Assembly: GCF_033958435.1 (NCBI RefSeq)
Contig: NC_134142.1
Location: forward strand, 102,808,501 to 102,872,500
DNA from: Carettochelys insculpta
Taxonomy: Eukaryota > Chordata > Testudines > Carettochelyidae
Reading direction: 5' to 3'
DNA length: 64,000 nucleotides
Every line of letters begins with the position of its first letter. The stretch's first letter is position 1. Made by a program: the position numbers and the translations under genes. Under the pieces are notes generated by a model. The model searched no databases. It saw nothing but the letters and a program-made list of their open reading frames with translations, and was not told where the DNA came from. Positions 12,024 to 25,254 of the stretch are shown piece by piece.

Positions 12024-15000
12024 GTAAGTATTACTTCACAGGTGGTAAGAAATTACCCACACAACCATTTACGGTGGCTTTGTCTTCTCAACACGTTGTA
12101 AAACTGCTCTTCCTTTTATAGTTGATATTAGGTAGTAGTTTTTAACCAGTTGTTTCTCAGAATTTGGTCCAATAGGGAAATACAGCAGCAAGCATAATCT
12201 TATGTGTTCCTTTTCGATAGGGAAGATATTGTAAAGCAGATTACTGCTCCATCACTTTATAAATTAATGTGTAAATTAAAGGATTGATATGTTTATAATA
12301 AAATAAATAAAGAATGGGAATAACGTAACATGGTACCAGAAACATCTGTTCTCTTTAATTTGTTTCTCTTGCATAAACAATGTAGTGAAGGTTTTAACTA
12401 CATCATGGCCATCATTCGTTAGTAATATAAAGGACACTCCATTTACAAAGCAACATTGCAAAGTACAAAGTCCTTGTTCTACCTGACTCCAAAGTACCAT
12501 ATGTAATATAATGTCCTAATCCTGCAAATCACTGCATATGAGCAAAATCAGTGGGACCCTCCACACAGACTCAGCACATTGCACAATTGGGGGTACTAAT
12601 GGAAAGGACAGTTTCCATCTCCCCTTAAGCATGGAAGGAATTTGCCGATTCCCTGAAATCATCACTTTTTAAACCTGTCAGTCAAAGGTACAAAAAAGTA
12701 AATTTCACGATTTAGAGTTGCAGTAAATAAAATATTTTTCCATCGTGCCTGTCTAGAATAGTAGCAACATTGGTATATGGTAGTTTACATCTTCAAAGCA
12801 TCAAACAAACATTAACTACGTAGTTTAAGTATGGGCCTGATCCAAAGGTCACTGAAAGCAATGAGACTTTAAATAAGACCAAAGTGCTGAAAGGCCAAAT
12901 ATATATTTTTAAATGGACCTACCTAGCGCCAAAAAGAGTTTTAATCTAGGGTAATGTTAGAAGCAAAGTTCTCACAGCTAAATGCTTTTTTTAATGTGTA
13001 TATCCTAGGCAGTTACCAGGCTGTCTGTTATATTTTCTTCCCATTGCTACACTGTTTAACCTGCTGAAAGTTTGATAGCCCTAAGTAAAAGAAACAGACA
13101 ACTCCCCCTGACACCCCATCACCCAGCTTTTGCTTTTTCTCCCCTTCCCGGGTTGAACAGTCACAATACTAATGAAATAACAAATCTACATGTTGGAAAA
13201 ATTAATACATTAGCTTTGAAGCTCAGATAAGTGTTTGTAATAGCATTTAACAGCACTTTAATTAGTTGGCTCGATTGTAATAGAAAACACAAATCCTTGG
13301 CAGGGTATTAAAAGAACTATGTTCACAGATTCAGGTAGTATTGTAATAAGCATGCTATACATGTACATCAGATTGTTTTAAAGACTCACAGATATTAATG
13401 ATAGAGTAAAAGCTTTTGATTCTGTTTTCTACTATTTTTGTTCCTAAATAGGGTTGCCAAATTTTTAGTAATTAAAATTGGTCACTCCAGCAGGAGTGCC
13501 AAAACCTCCCCTATTGAGGCCCCGTCTCTTCCCCTGAGGTCCCCCGCCCCCAGCCCCACACAACTGCTCTTCTCCCTCCCACCCCCATTGCCTATGCTTG
13601 TGCTCCCTCTCTCTCTTTCTCGCCCCATGCCTGGGTTAGGAGGGACTTGCCTGCAGACTGGGTCTGGACGCTGCAGCCATTCAACACAGGTAGAAGACAG
13701 CCCTGGCTGAACAGGAGCTGGTGCATGTGATGACCTGGCACTTACCTGTCCCCAGTAACCACAGTTTGGGTGTCTGGTCAGTAGTACTCACCAGAAACTG
13801 TCAGGTCATCCTTTCAAGCAGATTTTCCAGTCAACAGCTAAACCCCCCAGCCACCGGAGTAAAGAATCTGCTCACTAATCAGAGGGGAGGCATCCTAGTG
13901 GCCAGATTGCTGGCTTGGGATTCAAGAGACTGGATTCCTTGCCCTGTCATTAATTTGCTGTATGACCTGGGGCTCTCACTTTGTTTTTCCCTGCCTTTGC
14001 TTACCTTCCTGCCCTGTGTCTTCTTGTTTATTTAGGCCTCATTCCTCTGCAAGTTCAAACTCAGTAGTGCATAAAATTAAGCAGATGTTTTGTGGAATCA
14101 TTGTATTTGTAGCATTCAAGGCCTGGCTGTAAACTTTGAAGAAGGGATATTTTCCTCTTACATGTGTGTGTGCTGTACAGGAGACCCTGTCTTGTTTGAG
14201 AGCTCTAGGTATGAGCATAATTCATGCAATAAATGTAGAGAGTGCGCCCTTCTTGCTACCTGAGAGCATATGGTATACTTGACTTCCTCGTGCACACATG
14301 CCACTCAACAGAGCTCATTGCTAATGCACTAGTGTTGTGGGGAAAAGAAGATGAAATTTAGTGCTTCTCCTCATGTAGGGCTGTGCCATGTCGGTACAAT
14401 AAATTTATATATCTGGCATCTGAATGTTTCCGCCCCCTCTTGCTGCATCTTGTATGGGTACTAGGGAAGTACATGCTGTACTAGCAGCTCTACCCTCTTT
14501 AGACTGAATCCAGCCTACATCTTTGAAGGGGTAGTAATGGTAGAAAGGAGCCATGGCTCTACCCCCCATCCAGGCTGTGGTTGGCTCGTGTATACAGGTG
14601 CAAGCTCCTTGAGCTGTCTCCCTGGATCCTTGCACACCGTGGAGGGCCACTCATTATCAGACAGCAGAACAGGTATTAAACTTGAATAGCCTTGAATCTT
14701 TATTTAAGAAACAAATTCCTCAGGAACTGTTCAATTTACAATAATGCATTATATCACTGCATTTCCTTTAGAACATAAGGGTATGTGGCTCTTTTTTGTC
14801 AGATCATTTTCAGTCCACATATCAAGTGGTTGGTCATTAGCCATTCTGAGAAGGTGCTTTCTGTACATCTTTGTACCCTTTGGGAACCTCTCTGGAATGC
14901 TTTTATTTTGCCTTGAAAAGTGAAAGCAAATACTTCCAATAATTCTATGGAGACAGAGCTTTCATCTGCTCTTCTTAGATCCCTCAATCAGTTTTGGCTT

Positions 15001-15088
15001 GATAAAATGTTTGTGAGAAAACAAGAGTCTGTAATACTATTAGAGGAATAAGTTTGCAGAGCTGATAGGGATTATATTTGTGTTTCAG
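12024..15088 (+). other. RIC3: RIC3 intron 3
   Basis: The intron is bounded by gtaagt and the acceptor tgtttcag. It contains a possible hAT-related GC-rich stretch from about 13449 (agggttgcc start, C-rich interior) and a MIR-like fragment at 13885-14035. The ORFs of 60-104 aa within it have no family features. Confidence 0.85.
13885..14035 (+). repeat. MIR-like SINE fragment
   Basis: The segment 'tagtggccagattgctggct' followed by 'gattcctt(g)ccctgtcattaat' and 'gctgtatgacctggggctct' follows the MIR core order (tagtggttagagc, ggttcaaatccc, ctgtgtgaccttgggcaa). It is diverged. The 104-aa ORF spanning it is a chance frame. Confidence 0.5.
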
Positions 15089-15182
15089 CTGACTATGAGC
15101 TCACGCAACTACAAGAAAAACTGCGAGAGACTGAGGCGGCTATGGAAAAATTAATCAATAGAGTAGGACCTAATTATGACAG
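15089..15182 (+). CDS. RIC3: RIC3 exon 4: start of coiled coil
   Basis: This 94-bp exon completes a Thr codon and encodes DYELTQLQEKLRETEAAMEK then LINRVGPN. This is the start of the cytoplasmic coiled-coil region of RIC3, with leucine/isoleucine heptad spacing. The EKL(K/R)ETEAAMEKLINRVGPN stretch is one of the most conserved parts of the family. The acceptor is tgtgtttcag and the donor gtaagt. The exon ends in phase 2 (AG) and the first base of exon 5 (C) completes Ser. Confidence 0.95.
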
Positions 15183-18100
15183 GTAAGTGTTTTATATTAC
15201 AGGAATTTAAAGAATTTCTGGCTCTTTAGAGTTGATAAACTTGGGGAAAAAATCTACTTTTTATCAAAATATAAATCTCTTGTATATGTTAAAATAATTG
15301 TTTCTACTTCATAATAGACACAAAATTATGCTCATGTTTTTCTTTTCAAGTCCCCCCCCAACCCCCATTCCATGTACTATGTAATTTGGAGGAGAGAGAT
15401 GTCTAACCTGAATATTGAAAATAGCTTAGGCTCAAAAGCAAAGCACAATACACTATCTTTCATAGCCAATGAATTTTCTATTACCCAAGATCACTCCTTC
15501 ATGCTCTGTTAGTGTCTCATGTTCTGAGTGCAACACAATAATATCGTTTTATTTTATATAGATGCCTCTTTGAATCTCTCTAATATGTTTCCTTAAGGGC
15601 AAGGCTGCATATTAACCTGCCCAGTAAGCAATTCTATCAGTTTAACTTGCAAATCCACTTATTTAGTAAATATGAAAAAGGAAATTTCCTAAATATGTTT
15701 TTAAATATTTTTCTTTGATAATTTGTTCACTAATATTTGTTGTAAAGCTTTTTAATATATATACTATGTTTAAAATTTTGAAATAATGAATGCAGGTTCT
15801 TTCATAAACAGCTGAATTATTTTAAAAGATTCTAGTATTTGGTTGTAATATGAAAATTGAATACATTAAGATTTTGTTACAAATTTTGCAAAATTGCAAA
15901 TAAAACTGTTCCCATTTCGTTTTATTTTTAAGCTTATACACTTCACATCCAGGATGAAAAACCTTAGCACTGCTCTAATTTTGTTTCCAATTGTTTATAT
16001 GCTGTGCATTTTTTGTTTATTTAAGAAAAAAGAGGTGCCAGTACTCCACCTGCTCCCCACCCCCAGCCAATCCCATGGCTGGGGATTGCTGAAGTGTGGG
16101 TACTCAGTACTGGCAAGTATCAGTAGGAAAAAAGCACTATTTTAAGTTATTTTTAAGGGCTTGATCCCATGCCCAGTGAAGTCATTGGGAAACCAGACTG
16201 AGATTTAGAAAACCTCCAGAAATGGGATTTGGAAGTGCAATTTTTGTTTGGACCTTTGCAAAAATCGGATTGATGTGTAAAATTTGTTTCTGGATTAAAT
16301 GCTGTTCTCCCATAGGTGCCATCTGCACAAATCTCAGCTGAACAGTAAATTGTAGTAGTTCTTGTAGGCCTGGCGTGATGTAAGTAACTAAATATGGGAG
16401 TGTCCTGATTTTGTGGAAGACAGGATTTGGGAGGTAACTAGACCAGAAGGCTGAAAACGTAAGGTTTGTGGTGAAGTAAATAAATGGGTCAGTAAGCTAG
16501 AAGACAGAATGTTTAAACTCGCTCAGACAAGATGAAGAACCACTGAAATCCATTTACATTAAACAAAATTATAATGGACAATAAATGTTGGGAGCATTAA
16601 AATAAAGAGTAAATAAATCATGGACAGTGCATGCTGCGCAGGGATTGTTCATTCATGGAAACTGAAGACTTTTTAAAGCAGTAAAAGGCTTGTTTTGTAA
16701 ATATTAGCAGAGACACAAGTAAAGAAAGATCGGAGAAGGAACAGGGGCTAGAAACATACACAGCAATATAACAGTGTCTAAACCAAGAAACAGATCACAT
16801 TTGTAATATAATATAGATGTCTAGATAGATAATCTGATTAAGTGCATGAAGAATCATAAAGCTTTGAAAGAATCTCAAAATTCTCTGTCTTCTCTCTTAA
16901 ACAGATGTAATCCTTTCTCAGTTTATGAATTCAGTCATGCTCTTATTAGTTATTATAGAATCCAGTTAGGATTGGGGCTCTCTTAACTTTCATCTTTCTT
17001 GCTGGCTTCTATCACTTTGCAGTGGCCTGGAAGTCTATGCTAAATCTTCCTTGAGGAAGAACTCTTCTAGATTATTCCAAACTTCACTGAGATTCTGGTC
17101 ACGGGAAAACATAGATACCTGGATGTGTAGGGCTCTCTCTGTTCTTTCAGGCTCTTACTAGAATGTTTAAATATGGGAGCAATGCTGCAAATATGTGAAA
17201 AATCTTTCCATATGTAGTCCCACAAATAGCCAAGACACATACCATACCATATTCCTGCTTTCAAGATTCTGTTTGATGAAGTGTATATCTCGAAATAATT
17301 TTCTGTTACGTTTCTATTCAAGATTTGTTTTATTCATATAACTGTTATTTGGTATTGAAATGACTAGCCATGTCTTCATCTTGGCTAAACTTATTCTGCC
17401 CGTGGAACATTTTGACTCAGGCATATTGTCTTTGATCCTTTGCAAAGTAATGAAGAGTGAGAAATAGAATCAAAATGGTGGAAAGTGAGTTAGCCTCTCA
17501 TTACAGTTTCAGCTGACTGTTTTATCCCTTCTTTATGTTTACTGCTAGAATTGGCTCCTTAGCAAAATATTTTTTCACTTTATTGAGAGACTGGAAATAG
17601 GAAGCCGTCCTTAAAGAAATGTTGCAGATGTTGTCAAAATAATTCCACTAGAGAATATATTACCTTTTTTATCTATGCCTGGTTTGTACCATACTATAGA
17701 CTGTTCACAGGAAAATATTTTAATTTCCTTTGTTATTAAACCAATTTAAGTTCTTTATAATGTCACCTTCATATACCCTAAATTTCATTTTCAGAATCTG
17801 ACCTGTTAATCCATAAAAACACTACAACAAGTAACCTTGAATATATCTTTAATTCTCTGAAAGGATGGTTTAAAACACTCATTAACTCATTCCTCTCTAC
17901 CTTGCAAAAAGATTTAGCAGCACATGCAGTATTGTTCATGAACTTAAAGTGCACTTTAACTCTGAAAAGTGATTTTCATATAGAATTTGCTTGGGTTACA
18001 ATTAGAAAAATCTTTTTAAAGTGCTCATCCTACAAACTAAGTCTGGGAGGTGAAGATCTAAGATACAGGCTACAGCATCAGAACCAGCAGGAAAGGTTCT

Positions 18101-19524
18101 ATAGGTCAGTCATACCTGTGCCCTCAGTCATACCTGTGCAGCCCCACTGCCCGCATGTTATATGCTTAGTAGCCATTTATACAGTCCCATTGAAATCAAT
18201 ACAAATCCCCAAAAATGTAACTCGAGATAATCTGAACACAATGAACTGGTGGTACTACAATTGGAATTTAGTTAACTATTCTGTTGATGATGCACAAACC
18301 AGCAAAGAATCTATCTTTCCTTCCTAAAGTGAGGCTATGCAGAAATGAGTGCAACAAACATTGAAATCTTTCTTTTACTTTAACACTTCAGTAAGAAGCT
18401 CTAATTTACATGGGTAACATCTATGCACGATAAAAAACTAGATTTGCTAGTTACTTTTCATAGTAGAGCTGCATTTTCATTTGACATCTTTTTGCAGTTT
18501 AAATTTTCTGTCATTCAGCATATCTGCTCCAGTAGGCTTGCTTTTCAGACTTGGATGTCTGACTCTGACAAGCAGTAGCTTCATTCAGGTGAGCACTAAG
18601 GTGCCCAAATATCTGTTTGATACACCTCTTTGCTTAGTGCTGTCTTGAAAGCCCAAGTGTAGTTTCAGGAAAACTCATTTTGGAAGCCGGGCTCCCTAGT
18701 TCTCTGAGTCCTGTCTGCTTATTGGCAAAAAAACATCTAATTTTCTCTCTGCAGTACTCGGTGCAACTAAAGAGCTGGATTTTATTCTGGCTTGTGCAAT
18801 GAAATTGTCAAGTAATGTTCAGCTGCAAAATCTTTGCTTTTGGCAATTAGTTAGGAGGTAGAAATGACCCAGCTTCTTTGTAAGGTACCAACTCACATTT
18901 ACAGAACCATGTTTTCCCATAAACAGGATAAATATGCTGTGGAAATTGAGAGGTAATAAATATAGAACCCCACAAAACCATTTTTACAGTCCCTCTTGTA
19001 CCTCTAACTGCACCTTGATGGTGCTGTTTTAAGAGGATGAACATCAAAAGCTCCAAATTGAAGTGTATGGGACACTATGTTAGATTACAGATTTTCATTG
19101 CAATCATGATAGCTCCTTAGGAACTATTATGATCTCAGTGTAAGTATATAAAAACATTGCTGTACCTGCCAATGAGTATTTTGGGACTCCACAATGCAGC
19201 ATGTGCCTCATTGACATGATAAATTGTAATAGCTTTTTTAGAGCTACAGTCAGGCACAGCTATGAATGAACTACTGCCACTCTCTGAAATGATCATTTCT
19301 TCCACTGCAAAATGTCTGCCTCCTTCTGTTACGCAATGTGCAGGCAGGCAATGTATTCCATGTGAACTTCTCCCTTTACAGAAAACTGGCACCATTGTTA
19401 AAGTAACATTTAAGTTTCACTTAACTACTAGTTTGAGGGCTTTGGTGCCATTTAAATAGTGCATAGGACTTGTGCTGCCCTTCTGCACAGGGGTGAATTT
19501 CACTTTCGAGTAAGTGATTTAAAG

Positions 19525-19774
19525 CAGGGGTGAACAAACTTTTTACATCAGGCCTCTCTCTTTGTCCCAGCAATTAGCAGGCCCCCTCAACCTGTCTAAT
19601 GTAATCCAAACTGACAGAAATTTTGTTTATGTTACTATGAAAAAAACAGCTACCTATATCAACATTTTAAATGAGATGGATGAGCCTGAGACTCATCAGC
19701 CAATCGTGCTGTGCCCCCCTTATGAAATGTCTTGCCCCCCAAAGGGGACCCGTCCCCCACTTTGTTCAGACCTG
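19525..19774. mobile_element. hAT MITE (250 bp) with perfect 8-bp TSD
   Basis: The left end is CAGGGGTGAACAAACTTTT and the right end, reverse-complemented, is CAGGTCTGAACAAAGTGGGG. The 8-bp word atttaaag lies exactly outside both ends (19517-19524 and 19775-19782). An 8-bp target duplication with CAGG... termini is diagnostic for hAT elements. The interior keeps C-rich 'tgcccccc' words. It has no transposase and sits in RIC3 intron 4. Confidence 0.88.
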
Positions 19775-20755
19775 ATTTAAAGCCTCAGTGTAGAACCTTA
19801 ACCAAGAGTTCAAATATAAGTAGTATAGTGGACTGACCATCTCTCAATAAACTTTTCTTTGTGCTAGAACTCTGCCTTAGCCCCAATTCAAGTATGCTCT
19901 TGTTGGCTGGTTGCCATCTCAAGATGCAGGTGACACTCAGTTTATATATATTTTTGTCTCTGGAGAAGGGGCATTGGGCTAGCAGTTGTCTTTCAGTTGC
20001 AGCCAGGGACAGACAGCTGACAAAATCAATTTGTTATGCTACGATACATTCACATGCCACAACTGCAAGATTCAGATATTTAACACTTGTCATCTGAGAC
20101 CCAGATCAATTTTATAGCACAAATTCTGCCATCGTGGTATAATTTTATCAAACAAAACTGATCATGTCTGTAAAGACTTGCCCTTTGGAAATTCATTACC
20201 GTCTCTCAGAACTGCCGCCCATTGTTGGTTGACATAACTGGAGTGAATAAAACTCCAGGTTCCATTGCTAAAGTCAAAGTAAAAATGAGAATGCAAGATC
20301 ATAAAATCTATCAGTTCTGTGAACATTACATCTTTTTTTTTCTAGTGTCAGACTATAGAATTTTAGCTATAGTGAGAGTATGAGTAAAGTACAAGTGTCT
20401 TTTGCTAGTGAATGTATGTCAGTGATGGCATGTGGCGGCAGTGAAGAAAAAAAATAACAGGTCAATCAGTCATCCAGTTGGCCCATATTTAATAGCTCTC
20501 AGATGATGCTTACAGCTCCCATCTTTCCCAGAGCAGATATACTAGAGTGGAAGTTGTGCACAGAATAAGGAAGCCATGGAGAGACCGCCCCCCTGCATCT
20601 TCAGTTGTGTGTTGAACTCCTGATAGGCATGTCTCTCCTTGACATAGGCAACACAAGCACTCCCACAGCCCATGTGAGCTTGCTGTTCCTTATTCAGGCT
20701 ATCATTCAGAGTGTGCCCCATGTCCAGATCAAAAACCTTTTCTGCTGGACATCTT

Positions 20756-21127
20756 GGGAGTGGAGGTTGTTCATAACTCTGGAATGTTCATAACTCTGTA
20801 CTAAGTATTATGGTTCTTTCAGAAAATTACAGGAGAACATTGACTGAACACAACTTTGAAACTTTACTATTCAGGAGAAAATTTCAGCATTTTACTCTCA
20901 TAATTTAAATGAAACATGCACAAAACCATTTCCTTACTTGCTAAATCTTTTTCTCCTTTTAAGCTTCCCCTTTATTTTTAGTAGTTTGCATTTATCAGAG
21001 TAATGTATTATATTTTCCTTTTTTTGGTCTCTACTGCTGTCTGATTGTGTTCTTCCTGTTTCAAATGAGGTATGTGGTTGACCATTCATTTCCTAACCCT
21101 GGTGTTCATAGCCCTGAGGTTTTACTG
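20756..21127 (-). mobile_element. Tigger-like DNA transposon fragment
   Basis: On the - strand the element starts CAGTAAAACCTCAGGGCTAT and has TA just outside (21128-21129). It ends near 20756 with doubled 'gttcataactctg' motifs. This arrangement (cagta..acctcagagttacgaac, with repeated 'gttcgtaactctg' inside) is that of a Tigger-type MITE seen in many amniotes. The far terminal repeat appears to be missing about 25 bp. No transposase. Confidence 0.65.
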
Positions 21128-22744
21128 TATAATGAGTAAAATCACACTACACATGCTATAGCCTAAACTCAGTTTGAAAAGTGCCCTCTTAGCAAACAAG
21201 ATACTACTTACCTCAAGCTCTCATAGAGTTTTTTGGCCAAGATAGTGGAGAACCTTCTTTCACAAACCTGTCCTGTGGCAACTTGCTTCACCTTGATGAA
21301 GGATAAGTGGGTGTTCATTTGCACCTCAGATGTATTTCCAAAGTTCATTGTTTTTGTTGCAATATAGGATAAACCCTGCTGTTTTTTCTTCTGTATCTCC
21401 CTCAAATCTGTCAATTAATATTTTGCTCAAATATTAAACAGGCATCCCTTGTGAACCACACAGTACTCAATTTGCATAAGCATCTCTTCCTTGCAACCCA
21501 ACACGAATGTGAGGCTCTCCTTCAGGTGACTTGCTTTAGCTCTCAGATCTAGATAAACCCATCTTTGGAGAACTAAAACATAGATCCCATACCCAGATGA
21601 TCTGTGTGCCCAACTGGGACAAAGAGGCGCCTGAATCACAGTCACACAGTTTAAATCCAGAGAACAGAATCTGGTCCACAGTCCCTAATCAGTTTGGCAG
21701 TTTTACAAGCCAAAGGCCCAAATTTGATGTCACACTGCATTTGTGCTAGCATAACTAGATGACTTCAGGGGAGCGAGTCCTGATTTACACTGCCATAAGT
21801 GATATTAGAATCAGACAAAGCTTTCAAAAATCACAGCTGTGCTAAACATATAGCTTTTTAGAAAGACAGCAACAGAAATAATTTGCTCAGGCTAATTGCT
21901 TCTCTGTTCATGGCATTTAATCAGCATGAGAGAATCAGACAACAGAAACAACGGATCACTTGGTTTCACCTAACAGGTGGGAATATGAAAAGACTGCTTG
22001 CTGATCTTTTTCCCCCCCAACTGCTAATGCTGTAGGACTATTATATGAGAAAAAGAATGTGTGATTACTGTACAATGAGCAGTTATAGCAAAGTGCTTCT
22101 AATGGCAAAGAGCCTGTATTCACTGGATAATAAAATATATCAATAAATAATGTGAAATTATACACCTGTAGAGACTATACTTTTGATGTAATCCTAAAGT
22201 AACCAAATTTCTCTCATCCCTATTCAAATCCAGATGCAACAGTTAAGGTTAACCTCAAAACACCCAAATTTTTCATCTCTGTTTCCTGCCCAGTGGAACT
22301 ATCTTGTCTGTGATGCTTGATGATGACATTAAGTTGCTAACTGGCTTAATGATGGCGGTCAGTCTGCAAATAAAATACTTTAACTGGCCCATCAGAGTCC
22401 TGGGAAAGCAACAAATAAATATCTCCTGTCAGCAAGGAATCTTCATGGTGCTACACATGCTGTGGCATATACCATTTAAATTTTAGCGTAAGGTCTTAAT
22501 GAAGCAACATGACAGGATGAGCATTTTTCTGTAGTTTCGCAAATAAGGATCTTCCAAGTTGCATTCAGCTTGAAGTGGCGGAAAAAGTTTCTAGAATACA
22601 CATGCTGCATTCTTTACCGACCATGCAATGCCAGAACCTTAGTGTTTTCTTGTCCCTCTTTGTTTATCCTGTTGTACACAACTATTAAATACTGACAATA
22701 CTATTAGCCGGACTCCTTCAGGAGCGGTGTTTGATGTTTTCTAG

Positions 22745-22893
22745 CAGGGCTCAAAATGTTACAACAGACCAGGAAAAGAGATTACTCCAGCAGCTCCGAG
22801 AGATCACTAGGGTCATGAAGGAAGGAAAACTCATCGATGGCATGTCCCCAGAGAAGGAAGCTGAAGAAGCTCCTTATATGGAGGACTGGGAAG
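22745..22893 (+). CDS. RIC3: RIC3 exon 5: coiled coil and conserved acidic block
   Basis: The 149-bp exon enters in phase 2 and leaves in phase 1, with acceptor ttttctag and donor gtaatt. It encodes Arg-Ala-Gln then DQEKRLLQQLREITRVMKEG, followed by an SPEKEAEEAPYMEDWE segment, both strongly conserved in RIC3. The first part continues the coiled coil begun in exon 4. Using the alternative AG three bases further in (cag) would drop one residue. The first AG is preferred because it restores Ser-Arg-Ala-Gln as in the family. The last G joins GT of exon 6 to form Gly. Confidence 0.95.
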
Positions 22894-23047
22894 GTAATTG
22901 AGGTCTTTTATTTCTCCTTTACTGTCACCTGTACAACGTAATTTTGCCCAAATTGGATTATTTTTCTCCAGCTGCAAACAGACTCTTGCACAATGTCCTC
23001 ACATCTTTTCCAAAAGGTGGCCTGCAAGACTTTACAAGAAAGATTAG

Positions 23048-23230
23048 TTCTTCTTTGAGTGTTTGCTCATGTCCATTCCAAGATGGGTGTGTGCAGACAC
23101 ATGCCCAGTCATTGGAATCTTTTTGCCCTAGCCAGTAGCCATAGGGTCATTGCAGCGCCCCTTGGAGTGGTGCCGATATGGCGAGCAATATAAGCAACAC
23201 CTGACCTTCCCTCCCAGCCCAGTTCCTTCT
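23048..23230 (+). repeat. DIRS left inverted terminal repeat
   Basis: It contains tgctcatgtccattccaaga, ttttgccctagccagtagcc and gccgatatggcgagcaatat. Each reappears reverse-complemented in 28930-29075 at the other end (atggacatgagcaacaca, ggctactggctagggcaaaa, attggtcgccatatcggtg). Spacing is similar in both copies, so this is a true terminal inverted repeat and not a chance match. Confidence 0.88.
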
Positions 23231-23490
23231 TGCCGGGCTGCGGGTTGTTGGAGCTCTTGCTTTCCTCTGCTCAGTTGTTTAGCTAGTAGCCTATTGTAGT
23301 AGAAATAGTGCTTGAAGATGTGTAAATAGTTTTAGTACTTGATAGTTAGTCTTAGTGTTTTAACTAATAGCCAAGGGGGGGCTTTCTGTCCCCCTCGGCA
23401 CCGGGGAATGCCTAGCTCCCCAGGCTTTACGACTAGTTCAAAATGTGGCAAACATATGCCAAAAAGTGACCCCCATTCAGGCTGTTTCAT

Positions 23491-25113
23491 TTGCTTGGGG
23501 GAGGACACTTGCATGATCGCTGTCCAATTTGTAAGGCCCTTAAGCCCAGAACTTTGAAAGATAGGGCTCAATACCTTAAAGTCCTCTTAATGGAGGCGGC
23601 TCTTAAGCCTCAAGAATCTCCAGCAGGAGTGGAGCCTCCTCAGTGCAAAGTGCACCAGCGCCATCAACTACAGTGCCACCTAAGGACTCTTGGCACCGAG
23701 AGTAGATGCAGGCATCATCACCTTCTCAGCACCATAGGAGTCAATCTCCAGTGCTGATGAAAAGGAAGAGGCACAAGAGGCATCGCTCACCGAAGTCAAA
23801 GCAGGGCAGCCTTAAGTCCAAGATTCCAGCACGCACTGCCAAAAGGCAGGAGGTGCATCTGTGGAAGCCAGTGTGGAATGGGAGCCTGGAGGCGCTGGAC
23901 TTGCCCTCAGTACTGGAGGCATTTCAAGAGGCACAAGGACTTCTGCAGATAACTGTGCTGGGTTCTTCTCCATCTATGGAGGACAGATGACGTAGCACTG
24001 AAACAGAGCGATAGGGATTCATAGACGTGACATTGGCACCAACCCCTGTACCATGTTGATGCCGGCACCAACACCGTATTTAGTTCTGAGTGCTCCGGTG
24101 CTGACCCAGCAGACTGTGGGCCAGTTTCAGGTGCCCTATACTCCAACACTGTCCTCGGCGCGTATGACATCGGCACTGACTCCGATGGCCCCACCGTAGT
24201 CATCTGCTTCTGACTTGGTGTTGGAGTCAGACTCCTTTTACTTGAGCTCCAGTCAGAGCAGGGGCTCAACAAGGTCGCACCACAGCTGTCACAGGCACCA
24301 TAGTCATTGCTTGGATGATACGGGTTGGTTGCCAGCTTTGCAGGCGACTCAGAGTGGCCCTTCTGGACCTCGTGGACATTTCACAAGGCACGGGGCCAGG
24401 CTGTTGGAGTGCCTTTAATGGTGCTGGGAGCCCACCGATCCCATGCTCAGCACCGTTGGTGTCACTGTGCGCCCTACTACCAGAACAAAGACAGGAAGCG
24501 GCAGTCGTTGTGGAGCTGCCTGCGTCTACTTTGTCAGCGTCAACCTCGGCTCCGTCGTCAGCACCATCACAGCAGGACTGAACTCCTTCGGTGCTGACAC
24601 CATCTGTAATTGTATCCATGGTGCTGATGGGGCAGGCACCAGCCCAGGCATCATCACCAACTCAAGTGCAGGGAGTGGTAATGGCACCATTTGTGCCACC
24701 TGTGGCACCGTTTTCTGGCCAGCTTGTGCCTATGCCAGCTCTCCCCTCGCCCCAGTTTGCCCATAATTTCCATGGGGGAGTAAGTGCCTTAACAGGTGAC
24801 TACTGCCCTTTGCCTCCAAATGGCGATGCAAGGGCTATCAGCTTCTTCCTCCCCAGATGAGGTGGTGGTGAGCTTCATCAGCCACACCTGTATTGGAGGG
24901 ATGGCAGGGCTTTTTAACAGCTCCTTAGAAGAGTGGCTCAAAACTTGGGGATGCAAGCAGGATGAAATGGACCCTGTCACAGATATTTTGTCCTCTGCAG
25001 GCCTCACCAGGGTGGCTCTGCTCATAATCAAAACAATTGCCACTATGGCTAAAACAGTTTGGCAGACCCCTGCTTCCACCCTTCCTATGGCCTGTAGGAA
25101 TGAGAGATGGTAA
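23491..25113 (+). pseudogene. DIRS gag-like region, broken
   Basis: Several short frames follow one another with interrupting stops. The first part has a cysteine/histidine-containing start (CFICLGEDTCMIAVQF) in the frame at 23339-23557, followed by basic stretches (KRKRHKRHRSPKSK at 23755 onward). The middle is repetitive, with 'ggcaccg/ggtgctg' words giving Ser/Pro/Ala-rich translations on both strands. The last frame (24796-25113) starts with an SSSPDEVVV motif, common at the end of the low-complexity part of DIRS gag in turtles. No intact protein can be read. Assignment rests on position before RT and on composition. Confidence 0.6.
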
Positions 25114-25254
25114 TTTGACCCATCCCAGGGCAATGAACATTTGTTCACAGACTGCCCCCGCCCCCCACCTGACTCCCTGCTAGTGGACGCTGGTAACCAT
25201 AGAGAGCACTAAGGGTTCCAGGGTCTCTCCCTGAAAAATAGAGAAGCTAAACGC

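Larger units (their letters stand above)
15183..22744 (+). other. RIC3: RIC3 intron 4
   Basis: This is a 7.6-kb intron with two recognisable DNA transposons, a hAT MITE (19525-19774) and a Tigger-like element (20756-21127). The rest is AT-rich with no supported gene. The longest open frame (17902-18327, + strand) has no recognisable domain and no splice support. Confidence 0.85.

Noticed and set aside
13449..13870. GC-rich stretch starting agggttgccaaat, considered as a hAT element
   Set aside because: Only a left-end-like motif is visible; no right inverted repeat and no target duplication were found, so it is not listed as a separate element.
17902..18327. 141-aa open frame on the + strand in RIC3 intron 4
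   Set aside because: No recognisable domain, ordinary AT-rich codon use, no splice context and no repeat protein similarity. Likely chance.
24266..24708. Overlapping frames on both strands of 60-121 aa
   Set aside because: Shadows of the repetitive DIRS gag region (ggtgctg/ggcacc words), not separate genes.
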